Shown piece by piece: positions 18,175 through 27,581 of a stretch of 64,000 bases of DNA. The stretch covers positions 1,798,001-1,862,000 of the forward strand of contig NZ_JBHUNT010000001.1 in NCBI RefSeq assembly GCF_042685745.1, given 5' to 3'. The DNA is from Prauserella_A oleivorans. Lineage in GTDB: Bacteria > Actinomycetota > Actinomycetes > Mycobacteriales > Pseudonocardiaceae. How positions within the stretch are numbered: position 1 is the stretch's first letter; the number at the start of each line of letters is the position of its first letter. The notes under the pieces were generated by a model. The model was given only the letters and a program-made list of their open reading frames with translations, was not told where the DNA came from and did no database searches. Position numbers and translations under genes: made by a program.

Positions 18175-19230
18175 TCAGACTCCCTTCCACGTCGGCGCGG
18201 AGTTCCGTAGCTGTCCCATGGCTTCACCGTCGCGTCGTACCGGGAACACGACGTGCCGTTCTCCGTCCAACGTCCGCACCCAGGTCGCTGTTCTCGGCCA
18301 CCTCGGTGAGCGCGCGGACCGGGCTGACCGGTGCGTCGGTTCCGGCGAACAGCACGAGCCGGGTGTCCGGTCGCGGGTGGCGAATGTGCGGTGCAGCAGC
18401 GCGTGTAGCTCGTCGCCATGTCGCAGCTGGTTCCCCAGGCCTGGGAACCGCGTGTCGGCGAACGCAGGCTCGATGGTCGCGAGCACCGCGCGGGTCGGCG
18501 CCCAGAACCGCTCGTCGACGGCGCCGAGGGCGAGCCAGCGCCCCGTCGGCGGTCGCGGAGACATCGTTGGTGGGGTAGAGGTGGCGCCGGTCGTCCGCGC
18601 CGCGCTCCAGCGGTGGGCCGCCGCGCGCGGCGGCCCACGCGGTCATCACGTCGGTCATGCTCACGTCGAGGTGGCAGCCTAGGCTGGTATGGGGCCCGTT
18701 CGTACAGGGCCGACAAGATCGCGATGAGGCGAAGCACGACGAGCCGAGGTCGGCCATCGGCACGCCTCGGCGTGGTTCCTGGCTCCAGCGCCCGCTGAAC
18801 GACAGTGTGCCGGATGCAGCGAGGTAGTTGATGTCGTGGCCGGGCAGTTGCTCGCCGCGGCTGCCGTAGCCGGAGATGGAGCGGTACACGATGCCGGGAT
18901 TGATCTCGGCGACGCGTTCGTGCCGACGCCGAGCTCGTTCATCACGCCCGGTCGGAAGCCCTCGACGAGCACGTCGTGCTCCCGCGCCAAGTCGAGGAAC
19001 TCGGCCTGGCCTGCCAGGGTCTTGAGGTCGATGACCACGCCGTGTTTGTTGCGGTTTGCCGCGGCGAATAGCTCACCGCGGATCAGCCGGCCGCCGTCCC
19101 TGCCCGGCGGCTCCACCTTGGTCACCTCGGCACCGAGGTCGCCGAGCACCTGCGCCGCCCACGGTCCCGGCAGCAGTTGGGATGCGCGTCGAACACTCGC
19201 ACCCCGTCCAGTACGCCGCGCTTACCCATG
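18175..19230 (-). pseudogene. Broken CaiB/BaiF (family III) CoA-transferase
   Basis: Fragments of one family III CoA-transferase lie in order on the minus strand but in changing frames. The N-terminus at 19230 ('GVLDGVRVFDA') changes frame into 'SQLLPGPWAAQVLGDLGAEV' and continues to 'VLVEGFRPGVMNELGVGTN'. A second change leads to 'YRSISGYGSRGEQLPGHDINY'. Further changes lead to 'ISALYERA'-like text, 'WLALGAVDERFWAPTRAVL' and a last piece ending at 18175. At least four frameshifts make it non-functional unless the sequence has errors. Intact enzymes move CoA between carboxylic acids. It belongs to a minus-strand block with the hydratase genes upstream, all of them broken. Confidence 0.85.
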
Positions 19231-20297
19231 CTTCTCCATAAGCACCACGCGGTTGACCAGTCCGGCCGCGGCCGCGGTAGGAGCCGGGAACCGTTCACCG
19301 AGCATCAGTAGTTCAGCCGCGCGGGTTGGGCCCAGACTGCGGGTGAGAAACCAGGCCAACCCGCCGTCGGGCGCCATCCCGCGTTGGGGGAACGGGGCCG
19401 CGGAGAAGGCGTCTTCGGCGGTGACGACGAGGTCACAGCAGCGCACCAGGCTCCAGGCGACGCCGACCGCGAAGCCCTCCACCGCGGCGATCGTGGGCAT
19501 CGACAGGCGCGCCAGCCTGGTGAGGGCGCGGTCCCCGACAGACAACCTGGCGGATGGGGCGCCGATGCCTTCGCCTCGGGACGGGGAGGTTTCACGTCCC
19601 CGCCCGCCGAGAAACAGCCTGCGGCTCCGGTGAGCACCAGTGCGCGGATCGTGCTGTCCTCACTGACCTCCGACAGGGCCGCGTCCAGCTCCGCCCAGGT
19701 CTGCCAGCCGATCGCATGTTCCGCCGGCACCATTTGATCGACTAGCCCGAGACGCAACCCCTCTTCGGGGGTGACCGCCCTACCGGTGTAGAGCAACTCT
19801 AGCGTCGGGCCCTTACCGACGGCCTCTACCAGTCGCTGCGTGCCGCCCGCCCCGGGAAGCAGCCTCAACCGCACCTCGGGCAGGCCCAGCCGGGTCCCTT
19901 CGGCCACGAACCGCGGGTCGCAGGCCAGGGCCAGCTCCAGCCCGCCACCCACGGCCGGACCGTTGACCGCCGCGATCCTCGGCATCGGCAGCCGCTGCAA
20001 GTCGTCGAAACCGCGCTGGATCGCGCTGACGAACCTCGGAAACAATGAGTCATCGAGCCCGCGCAACATCTTGATGTCGGCGCCGGCGATGAACCTGGAC
20101 CGGGTGCTGGTGATCACGACGGCACCGACGTCTCCCCGCCGCACAAGTGAGGTGGCCGCCCGGCTGAGCTGGTCCACGAGTTGCCGGTCGAGCGCGTTGG
20201 CGGGTGGCCGGTCGACAGTCAGGACCGCGACCGCCCGTTCGACCTTGACCCGAACGTAGCCGTTCTCCGTGGGCGTTCCCATCGTACTCACCGCCAC
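19222..20297 (-). pseudogene. Two enoyl-CoA hydratases fused by deletion and frameshifted
   Basis: The first about 195 codons (from 20297; another ATG at 20282) match the front of a crotonase: 'RFIAGADIKML' oxyanion segment, 'NGPAVGGGLELALACD' and 'PGAGGTQRLVEAVGKG'. The text then jumps without a stop into the middle of a second crotonase ('WAELDAALSEVSEDSTIRAL', 'SAGGDV'). That copy lacks its first 20-30 residues. It next changes frame near 19550 into 'MPTIAAVEGFAVGVAWSLVR' and 'RGMAPDGGLAWFLTR', ending at 19222. So one gene lost its end, the next its start, and a frameshift followed. The 3' end abuts the CoA-transferase start. Confidence 0.85.
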
Positions 20298-21090
20298 GGG
20301 GAGAAGCCGGGGGCGCGCTTCTCCAGGAACGCCGATGCGCCCTCGGTCTGCTCACCCCAAGTCCAGAAGCCGGGGTTGACCTGGTCGAGGATCTTGAACC
20401 GGTCCTGCGCCTTGCGAACCGGTGCCAGGGAGTCGTCGAACGACTTCTTCACCAGCTTCAGTACCGTGGGGCTCAACGCCAGCAGTTCGTCGCACCAGCG
20501 CCGGACCTCGGTGTCGAGTTCATCCGCCGGTACGACCGAGTTGACCAAGCTCCACTGGAGAGCTTGCTGAGCGTCGTGGCGCCGACACAACATCCAGATC
20601 TCCTTGGCCCGTTTCATGCCGACGACGGACCAGAGGTGGCTGACGATCCATCCCTCGGCCGTGCTGGCCACGCGCGGCCCGTTCTGCCCGAACACTGACC
20701 GGTCCGAGGAGATCGTGAAGTCGCACATGTACGCCATGTAGTGTCCGCCCTGATCGCGTATCCGTCCACCCGGGCGATCACCGGTTTCAGGCAATCTCGC
20801 AACGCCTGGTACAGCCGTTCGCACCTCTCGTCGAAGGCGTCGGCTCCTGCCGCGGCGGAGATCGTCCGCGCGCTCTCGGTGGCGACGTCACCGCCGGCGG
20901 AGAAGGCTCGCTCTCCTGCGCCGGTCAACACGATCACGCCCACCTGGCCGTCCTCGGCGGCACGGGCGACCGCACGGTTCCACTGCGCATCTGCGTCCAG
21001 GGCGACGTCACGTTCGAGGGCTGACACACCGATCGCGCGAGCGTCGGCCGGCGCTCGCGCCATTCGCGCACCGCCGAACGACTCCACTGA
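20288..21090 (-). pseudogene. Frameshifted BadI-like ring-opening hydrolase/crotonase
   Basis: The upstream frame carries 'DAQWNRAVARAAEDGQVGVI', 'FSAGGDV' and 'KPVIARVDGYAI'. The continuation is one frame over, near 20750: 'GGHYMAYMCDFTISSDRSVF', 'GPRVASTAEGWIVSHLW' and 'MKRAKEIWMLCRR', ending 'EKRAPGFSPWR' at 20288. This text resembles 2-ketocyclohexanecarboxyl-CoA hydrolase (BadI) and naphthoate synthase-like crotonases, which open or close rings on CoA thioesters. The true start cannot be assigned because the N-terminus also looks out of frame. Its last bases overlap the next crotonase gene. It is non-functional as sequenced. Confidence 0.75.
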
Positions 21091-21138
21091 TCGTCCACTA
21101 AGGATCGCCATCGCGTCACGTTGATGAAGAGGTGACTC

Positions 21139-21490
21139 ATGCACGCGTCAACCACCGAAATGCCGAATCTCGCCGCCTATGACGTCATCCTCGTCAACAG
21201 CAGCGGCGGCAAGGACTCACAAGCAATGCTCGACGAGGTCTGTACCCTCGCCGAGGCCGTGGGAGTCCTCGATCGCATCACCGTCCTGCACTGCGCGCTC
21301 GGTCACGTCGAGTGGCCCGGCACCAGCGAACTCGCCCGCAAACGAGCAAGGACTGCTCCTCGACCAAGTTCGTCGCCGCGGTCGCTGGCCTTCGGCCTCG
21401 GCTCGCTACTGCACTTCGGGCCAGAAGCGAGGCCCAGCAAGGAAACTCATTACGCAACTGGTCGCCGAGCTCGGCGATCTGGGCCGTCCG
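21139..21490 (+). pseudogene. Truncated PP-loop (PAPS-reductase-like) protein
   Basis: The first about 68 codons are in frame and carry the PP-loop ATP-binding motif 'VNSSGGKDSQAMLDE' and 'VLHCALGHVEWPGT', typical of phosphoadenosine-phosphosulfate-reductase-like proteins often found on mobile elements. Around 21345 the frame is lost. The text resumes one frame over as 'DQVRRRGRWPS' and 'ARYCTSGQKRGPARKL', a segment that normally lies further along, so an internal deletion is likely. The gene then ends exactly at the inverted repeat of the IS256 element at 21491, and no remainder is seen beyond the island. Confidence 0.7.
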
Positions 21491-22931
21491 GGACTGTCCG
21501 AACAACGGTGGATCTGATCTTGGTCTGACACGCCGGGCGTGAGCTTGGCGGGAAGGATCGATCATGACCGAAACACTGGACCTCGTGACCGATGATGTGG
21601 ATCAGCAGCGGCTGGCGGAGCAGCTGCTCGCGCAGGCCAAGGAACAGGGCGTCGACCTGGTGGGGCCGGACGGGCTGCTGAACCAACTGACGAAGAATGT
21701 GCTCGAAACCGCGCTGGACGCGGAGATGACCGAGCACCTGGGATACGACAAGCACGACCCGGCCGGCCGCGACAGCGGGAACTCCCGCAACGGCACCAGA
21801 TCGAAAACGGTACTGACCGAGATCGGGCCGGTGGAGATCGAGGTGCCGCGCGACACCGACTCCTCGTTCGATCCGCAGATCGTGCGCAAGCGGCAACGCC
21901 GGTTGACCGGTGTCGATGAGATCGTGCTGTCGCTATCGGCGAAGGGCCTGACCACCGGTGAGATCGCCGCACACTTCGACGATGTCTACGGCGCGAAGGT
22001 TTCCAAAGACACCATCTCGCGGATCACCGACAAGGTCGTCGCGGAGATGACCGAGTGGGCAAACCGGCCACTGGACCGCGTGTATCCGGTGCTGTTCATC
22101 GACGCGATCCACGTCAAGATCCGCGACGGGCAGGTCACCAACCGGCCCATCTATGTCGCCATCGGCGTTACCGTCAACGGCGAACGTGACATCCTCGGCC
22201 TGTGGGCCGGAGACGGCGGCGAGGGCGCCAAGTTCTGGCTCAGCGTGTTGACCGAGATCAAGAACCGCGGCGTTGCCGATGTGTGCATCGCGGTCTGCGA
22301 CGGGCTGAAAGGGCTGCCGGAGACCATCATCACGGTGTGGGAGCGGGCGGTCGTGCAGACGTGCGTCATCCACCTGATCCGCAACGTGCGCCGTGAGGCG
22401 CCTGTTATTTCGATCGGAGGTGAGAGACCTTCGACGCCGGGCCGTCGCAGCGGTTTGGTGAAGCTGAGGGCAGCCTGATCCGCGGAGTGGCGGGGAAGGG
22501 TGGAAGCGGCCCTGACAAAGCCGGGACGTGCCAGTACCGCCAGATGGTGCGGGCCCGGCGAGCGAGACGAGAAGGTGCACGTGAGAAACCAGCGGTGAAG
22601 CCTCGTTAGCAGGAACCGGCTCGAGCCTGGTGGATCTGGGCCGGGGCGTGGTGCGTGGTCCCCACTGTTTCGATGGGGCCTCCCGTCATGATCGAAGCCG
22701 TCGGTCGTGACAGTTCGGGATGAAGGTCTGCGGCGTAGTCCCGAGGGCCGCCGGGTATAGCTGGGCGCCTAACTCGTTGATCGGTAACAGGTGAACACGG
22801 GAACCGTCCCGGTCCTGCCTTGCGCGACCGTGTGTCCGATGCGGTGACGTGAGGCTGGGTCCGCTGCCGGCCGATCGGGCCGGGACGGGGCGGAGCCACC
22901 GTAGTAGTCCGAGGCCGGGAGAGCCGGTCAC

Positions 22932-24428
22932 ATGGCGAAGGGCGGCAGCGATGTGAGCGGGAAGGATGCTGTCATGCCGGAAGACGCACCGGTGAATATT
23001 GGTGCTCTGCTCGACCGCCCACTGGTGGTCCGGGAGCGGGTACTGGGGATTCAGACCAAACTGCACCGTTGGGCGACGGCCGACCGGGGCCGTCGCTTTG
23101 ATGATCTGTTCAACCTCGTGGTGGACCCGGCGTTCCTCGTCATGGCGTGGACCCGAGTCCGGGAGAACAAGGGCGCCAAGACGGCCGGGATCGACGGGGC
23201 AACCGCGTGGTCGATCGAGAACAGCGAACGCGGCGTGGCCGGTTTCCTGACCGAACTGCGGTCCTCGGTGAAGAATCGTTCGTTCCGGCCAGCCCCGGTG
23301 CGCACCGCGCAGATCCCCAAGACGGGCGGCAAAATCCGCCGCCTGGGGATCCCAACGGTGCGCGACCGCGTCGTGCAGGCGTCCTTGAAACTGGTGTTGG
23401 AACCTATCCTGGAGGCCGATTTCGACCCGTGCAGCTACGGGTTCCGCCCGCAATGCCGATGCCAGGACGCCATCGAGGAGATCCGCTTTCACGCCGCACG
23501 CGGCTACGAGCAGGTCTTCGAGGTCGATATCGCCGCCTGCTTCGACGAAATCTCGCACCCGGCCCTGATGGACCGGCTGCGGACTCGTGTCGGAGACCGG
23601 CGTGTCCTGGCGCTGATCAAGGCGTTCCTGAAGGCGGGCCTGCTGGACGAGTTGCGTGACTTCCGGGACACCACCACCGGAACTCCTCAGGGCGGCATCC
23701 TCTCGCCGCTGCTGGCCAATCTCGCTTTGAGTGTTCTCGACGAGCATTTCCGCGCCCGGTGGGAGGCGATGGGCACCCAGATCCAACGCTGGCGAGCCAC
23801 CCGGCGCGGGGCCGCGACCTACTGCCTGATCCGCTATGCGGACGACTTCGTGGTGATGGTCTTCGGCACCCGGCAGCACGCCGAGAACCTCTACGGGGAG
23901 ATCGAAACGGTCCTGGACCAGGTCGGGTTGCGGCTGGCGCCCGACAAGACCCGGGTGACCGGCATCGACGAGGGCGTCGACTTTCTCGGGTTTCAAATCC
24001 AGCGACACCGGCAGAAAGGAAGCGACCGGCGGCTGATCTACACCTATCCGTCGAAGACGTCCCTGGCGACGATTCGACGCAAGGTCAGCGCAGCCACCGG
24101 CAGACAGACCACCAGCCTCCCCGCGGACAAGCTGTTCGTTCGTTTAGGACAGATAACCCGCGGCTGGGCCTTCTACTTCCGGCACGGCGCGTCCAGCCGG
24201 GCGTTCGGCGCTCTCGACCACCATCTGTGGTGGAGGGTCTGGCGCTGGCTGCGCAACAAGCATCCGAACCGGAACGCGCGGTGGATCATCCGCCGCTACT
24301 ACGGCCCCGGCCAGTGGTGGCCCACCAGCAACGGCGTCCGGCTCTTCCAACCCGCAACGGTGAGCATCCAGCGTTACCGATTCCGGGGCGCGAAGATCCC
24401 GAACCTGTGGACGGCCCAGAAGGCATAA
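22932..24428 (+). CDS. ltrA: Group II intron reverse transcriptase/maturase
   Basis: The protein is 498 aa. It supports splicing of the intron and copies it into DNA during retrohoming. RT blocks are present: 'AGIDGATAWS', 'IPKTGGKIRRLGIPTVRDRV', 'DPCSYGFRP', 'FEVDIAACFDEI', 'GTPQGGILSPLLANL', the catalytic 'IRYADDFVVM' and 'LGFQIQRHR'. The maturase (X) domain covers about 370-470 ('LGQITRGWAFYFRHG'). I see no HNH endonuclease motif after it, so homing would use the endonuclease-free route. The ATG lies within the intron, well after the 5' RNA domains. Confidence 0.95.
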   Translation: MAKGGSDVSGKDAVMPEDAPVNIGALLDRPLVVRERVLGIQTKLHRWATADRGRRFDDLFNLVVDPAFLVMAWTRVRENKGAKTAGIDGATAWSIENSERGVAGFLTELRSSVKNRSFRPAPVRTAQIPKTGGKIRRLGIPTVRDRVVQASLKLVLEPILEADFDPCSYGFRPQCRCQDAIEEIRFHAARGYEQVFEVDIAACFDEISHPALMDRLRTRVGDRRVLALIKAFLKAGLLDELRDFRDTTTGTPQGGILSPLLANLALSVLDEHFRARWEAMGTQIQRWRATRRGAATYCLIRYADDFVVMVFGTRQHAENLYGEIETVLDQVGLRLAPDKTRVTGIDEGVDFLGFQIQRHRQKGSDRRLIYTYPSKTSLATIRRKVSAATGRQTTSLPADKLFVRLGQITRGWAFYFRHGASSRAFGALDHHLWWRVWRWLRNKHPNRNARWIIRRYYGPGQWWPTSNGVRLFQPATVSIQRYRFRGAKIPNLWTAQKA

Positions 24429-24441
24429 CGGCACTCGCGGA

Positions 24442-24476
24442 GAGCCCGGTGCACGGAAACGGGCACGCCGGGTTCG
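24442..24476 (+). ncRNA. Group II intron domain V (catalytic hairpin)
   Basis: A 35-nt hairpin with the diagnostic features of domain V: lower stem GAGCCCGG paired with CCGGGTTC (including the AGC catalytic triad), a bulge, a short upper stem TGC/GCA and CG/CG, and a GAAA tetraloop. It lies 14 nt after the RT stop codon. A further GC-rich hairpin up to 24536 is the expected domain VI. The intact pairing argues for a splicing-competent intron. Confidence 0.9.
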
Positions 24477-25171
24477 GCGGGCGGCCCGCAAACGGACCGG
24501 TGGCAACACCGGCACCGCGCTGCGGGCCGACCCCACTCGTTCCGCTATGCCGGACGCCAACACCGGGATGCGATCGTGCGAGGTCTGAAGCCGATCTACA
24601 CGGCGCCATCGGAGCAGGCGGCCACCGACCGGTTCGACGAGTTCGCGAAGCAGTGGCAGGACAAGTACCCGGCGATCGTGGCGTTGTGGCGCAACGCCTG
24701 GGCCGAGTTCGTGCCGTTCCTCGAATACGACGTCGAGATTCGCAAGGTCATCTGCACCACGAACGCGATCGAGTCGATCAACGCCCGCTACCGGCGGGCA
24801 TCAAGGCCCGCGGTCATTTCCCCTCCGACGCCGCGGCGCTGAAGTGCCTGTACCTCGTCACCCGATCTCTAGACCCCACCGGCCGTGGCAAGGCACGATG
24901 GACGATGCGCTGGAAAGCGCCGTTAAACGCGTTCGCGATCACCTTCCCCGGACGCCTCGACCCGACCACCAACGAGAACCAAGATCAGATCCACCGTTCA
25001 TCTGACAGACCCCTGATCTGCGCCGTGGTTCGCTGACCTGCTGGTTTGTCGCGTTGTCGGGTGGAATCTGTGCACTAAATCGCGGCTCTAGGGTTGCCGG
25101 GTGGCTTATGTCCGGACCGTGAAGACCGCCTCGGGGGCGCGTGCGGTGCAGATTGTGCACTCCTCCCATAA

Positions 25172-26039
25172 GAGCGTGTCTCGTTTGGATCTTGGTTGGG
25201 TTGCGGGCATGATCTTGGTTCGTGGTTGATGAGTTGTCGCGGCGGTTGGTGCCTGATGAGCTGTGGGCACTGGTCGAACCGCTGGTCCCTGCGCATCAGG
25301 TTCGTCCGCAGGGAGGCGGACGGTCGCGCGTGGATGATCGTGCTGTGTTCACCGCGATCGTGTTCGTGCTGACAAGCGGGTGCGCTTGGCGACACCTGCC
25401 ACCCAGCTTCGGAGTGAAGGTCCCGACCGCGCATCGTCGCTTCACCGAGTGGACGAAAGCCGGATTATGGCGCAGGTTGCATCGCGCGGTACTCGATGAA
25501 CTCGGCAGCCAGGGAATGATCGACTGGTCCCGCGCGGTCCTGGACGGAGCCTCCGTCAGGGCCAAAAGGGGGGATCTCTGACCGGTCCCAGTCCTGTGGA
25601 CCGCGGGAAACCCGGCTCGAAGATCCATGCACTGTCCGACCGGGCGGGACTGCCGCTGGCGGTCGCGATCTCGGCCGCGAACACCAACGACGCGCACGCC
25701 CTCAAACCGCTGATTCTGGCCATCCCCGCCGTGAACTCCCGGCGGGGGCCCCGCCGGCGCAAGCCGGACAAGCTCCACGCCGACAAAGCCTACGACCAGG
25801 CCGAACTCCGAGACTGGGTACGCAAGCAAGGAATCACCGTGCGCATCGCCCGCAAAGGCATCGAATCCAGCCAGAAACTCGGCAAGCACCGCTGGGTCAT
25901 CGAACGATGTATCGCGTGGCTGTTCGGATACCGACGATTGACCATACGCTACGAGCGCTACGCCAACCACTTCTGCGCCTTCCTCACTCTCGCCGCAGCC
26001 CTCACCTGCTTCAAGAAACTCGCGAAATGAGACATGCTC
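25172..26039 (+). mobile_element. IS5-family insertion sequence with TAA target duplication
   Basis: An 868-bp element. The terminal inverted repeats read GAGCGTGTCTCGTTT on the left and the complement of GAGCATGTCTCATTTC on the right. The trinucleotide TAA flanks both sides (25169-25171 and 26040-26042). It interrupts the IS1634-family transposase near codon 24. The clean duplication shows a simple, relatively recent insertion. Confidence 0.9.
25222..26030 (+). CDS. IS5-family transposase in two overlapping frames (probable programmed frameshift)
   Basis: The first frame (25222-25581, 119 aa) has the DUF4096-like N-terminus ('DELWALVEPLVP', 'GCAWRHLPPSFG') and the first catalytic Asp in 'AVLDGASVRA'. 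The second frame (to 26030) carries 'GKPGSKIHALSDRAGLPLAV', the second Asp in 'LHADKAYDQAELRD' and the Glu in 'WVIERCIAWLFGYRRL'. They meet at an AAAAGGGGGG run (25564-25573); a -1 slip there joins them into one protein of about 270 aa, the known expression mode for many IS5 relatives. All three DDE residues are present, so this element may be active. A chance frameshift mutation cannot be fully excluded. Confidence 0.85.
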
Positions 26040-27581
26040 TAAGGGCTCTCGCGACATCGAGCACATCAGCTCCGCCCACGACGATGTGGAGTTGGAGCTG
26101 TTGCGGACGGTCGCTCGCCAGCGGCTCGTCGCCGGGCAGGGCGAGCTCGACCTGGGGCTCGATGCGCCGCCGGAGGCGGGTGGTCCGTTGCCGATCACAG
26201 CCTCGCGGATGGGGCACTTGTGGGACGCGCTCTCGCTGGCCTACGAGGTCCTCGGGTTCGATGCCGCCGCCGACGGGGACGAGGTGTTCCGGCAACTGGT
26301 GCTGGCGCGCATTATCGAGCCGACCAGCAAGCTGGACTCGCTGCGGGTGCTGGAGGAGACGGGCATCGCGCCGGTGTCGTATCGGACCCTCAAGCGGCGC
26401 CTGCACGCCTATGCCGGCGAAGCGTGGCGGGAGCGGCTGGCGGCGCTGTGCGCCCATCATGTTGGTCTGGGGCCTGCGACGTTGCTGCTCTACGACGTGG
26501 CGACCCTGTACTTCGAGACCGACGCCGGGGACGGGTTCCGCGAGTCCGGGTTCTCCAAGGAACGCCGCCTGGAACCTCAAATCACCGTCGGGCTGCTGAC
26601 CGACGCGACGGGGTTTCCGTTGATGGTCAACGCGTTCGAGGGTAACACGGCCGAGACCACCACCATGCTGCCTACGATCACGGCGTTCCTGGCCGCCCAC
26701 CGCCTGACAGATGTGGTCATCGTCGCTGACGCCGGGATGATCTCCGAGAAGAACATGAAGGACATCGAGGCCGCAGGCCTGTCGTTCATCCTCGGGATGA
26801 AGATCCCCGAGATCCCCTACATCGTCGCCGAGTGGCGCAAGGCCCACCCGGACACCGAGATCGCCGACGGGCAAGTGTTCACCCAGCCGTGGCCGGCCGG
26901 GCCGACTGATAAGCGCAAGGACCAGGTGCGCTACTACCAGTACAAGCACGATCGAGCTCGGCGCACGCTCAAAGGCATCGACGAACAGGTCCGCAAAGCC
27001 GAGCAGGCCGTGGCCGGCAAGACCGCGATCAAGCGCAACCGATTCGTCAAGCTCACCGACGCCACCAAGACCGTCAACCGCGACCTCGACCTGGAGGCCA
27101 AGGCCCGGGCACTGGCCGGGATCAAAGGCTACGTCACCAACATCGAAGACCCCACGCCCGAGCAGGTCATCGGCGCCTACCACCAACCGTTTCAGATCGA
27201 GAAAAGCTTTCGCATGGCCAAATCGGACCTGGCCGCACGCCCGATCTTCCATCGCACCAGGGACTCGATCGAGGCGCACCTGACGATCGTGTTCGCCGCC
27301 CTGGCCGTCTCCCGCTGGATCGAGGACACAACCGGCTGGTCCATCAAGAAGTTCGTCAAGACCATCCGCCGCTACCGCACGCTCCATATCCAGGCCGGCG
27401 ACTACGTGATCACGGCAGCCGACCCACTACCCGACAACATCCAGCACGTTCTCGAAGCGATCAAAGCCCGAGCCGCTACGCACTAAATTGGCCCAACTCG
27501 GGAAGCACTGCAACCCTCGCTGGCGAAGAGCTTTGGTCGCCGTTGCAACCTGTTTCGCAGACGTTTGGCCAGGGTTTCTGG

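Larger units (their letters stand above)
22386..24536 (+). mobile_element. Group II intron (retroelement) inserted in the IS256 transposase
   Basis: Boundaries can be set to the base by comparison with the uninterrupted transposase copy. The 5' exon ends CGCAAC, the intron begins GTGCG (the consensus 5' end) and ends in AC (consensus AY), and the 3' exon starts TCGTTCCGC. Length is 2151 nt. About 546 nt of structured 5' RNA precede the reverse-transcriptase ORF, and domains V and VI follow it. Insertion is in the sense orientation, so splicing would restore the transposase frame. Both the RT active site and domain V look intact, so the intron may still be active. Confidence 0.93.
21491..25011 (+). 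mobile_element. IS256-family insertion sequence, copy 1, carrying a group II intron
   Basis: The ends are imperfect inverted repeats: from 21491 a GGACTGTCCG outer part, then the core AACGGTGGATCTGATCTTGG; on the right the complement ending at 25011. The same two ends occur on the second copy (52574-53906). No clear target duplication flanks it. The left side cuts a PP-loop gene and the right side abuts another transposon, consistent with deletion next to the element. The transposase is split by an intron and also carries a one-base deletion, so this copy should not move by itself. Confidence 0.85.
21564..25011 (+). pseudogene. IS256-family transposase interrupted by group II intron and frameshifted
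   Basis: Exon 1 (21564-22385, 274 codons) carries the Mutator-type transposase N-terminus, including 'GNSRNGTRSKTVLTEIGPV' and the DDE aspartates in 'VLFIDAIHVKIRDG' and 'VCDGLKGLPE'. The frame resumes exactly at 24537 with 'SFRYAGRQHRDAIVRGLKP' and runs to 'CTTNAIESINARYRR', which holds the catalytic glutamate. Compared with the copy at 52580-53851 one A is missing between 24800 and 24801, shifting the last 60 or so codons ('KARGHFPSDAAALKCLYLV' is in the next frame). Even if the intron splices, the product would be truncated. Confidence 0.88.
25101..27486 (+). pseudogene. IS1634-family transposase interrupted by an IS5-family element
   Basis: The GTG start at 25101 reads 'AYVRTVKTASGARAVQIVHS' and then stops making sense at 25172. 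Removing 25172-26042 (the IS5 element plus one TAA repeat) restores one frame of 505 codons that continues 'KGSRDIEHISSAHDDVELEL' to the stop at 27486. Catalytic residues of the DDE domain are seen in 'LLYDVATLYFETDAGDG', 'VVIVADAGMISEKN' and 'FQIEKSFRMAKSDL'. A shorter product starting after the insertion could still include the DDE core. Element ends are not resolved; 'GCACTAAAT' occurs near both sides. Confidence 0.88.

Noticed and set aside
19305..20297. A novel two-domain crotonase read from a continuous 330-codon frame
   Set aside because: The second part becomes Arg/Pro/Ser-rich nonsense after about 19550 while the proper crotonase text continues in another frame; decay is the simpler reading.
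22686..24008. 440-codon minus-strand frame inside the group II intron
   Set aside because: Antisense to the reverse transcriptase, which carries all RT blocks.
21481..25020. Target-site duplication around IS256 copy 1
   Set aside because: The 8-9 bp on the two sides do not match, so no duplication is claimed.
26011..27387. 458-codon minus-strand frame across the IS1634 transposase
   Set aside because: Antisense shadow; the plus frame holds the DDE motifs.
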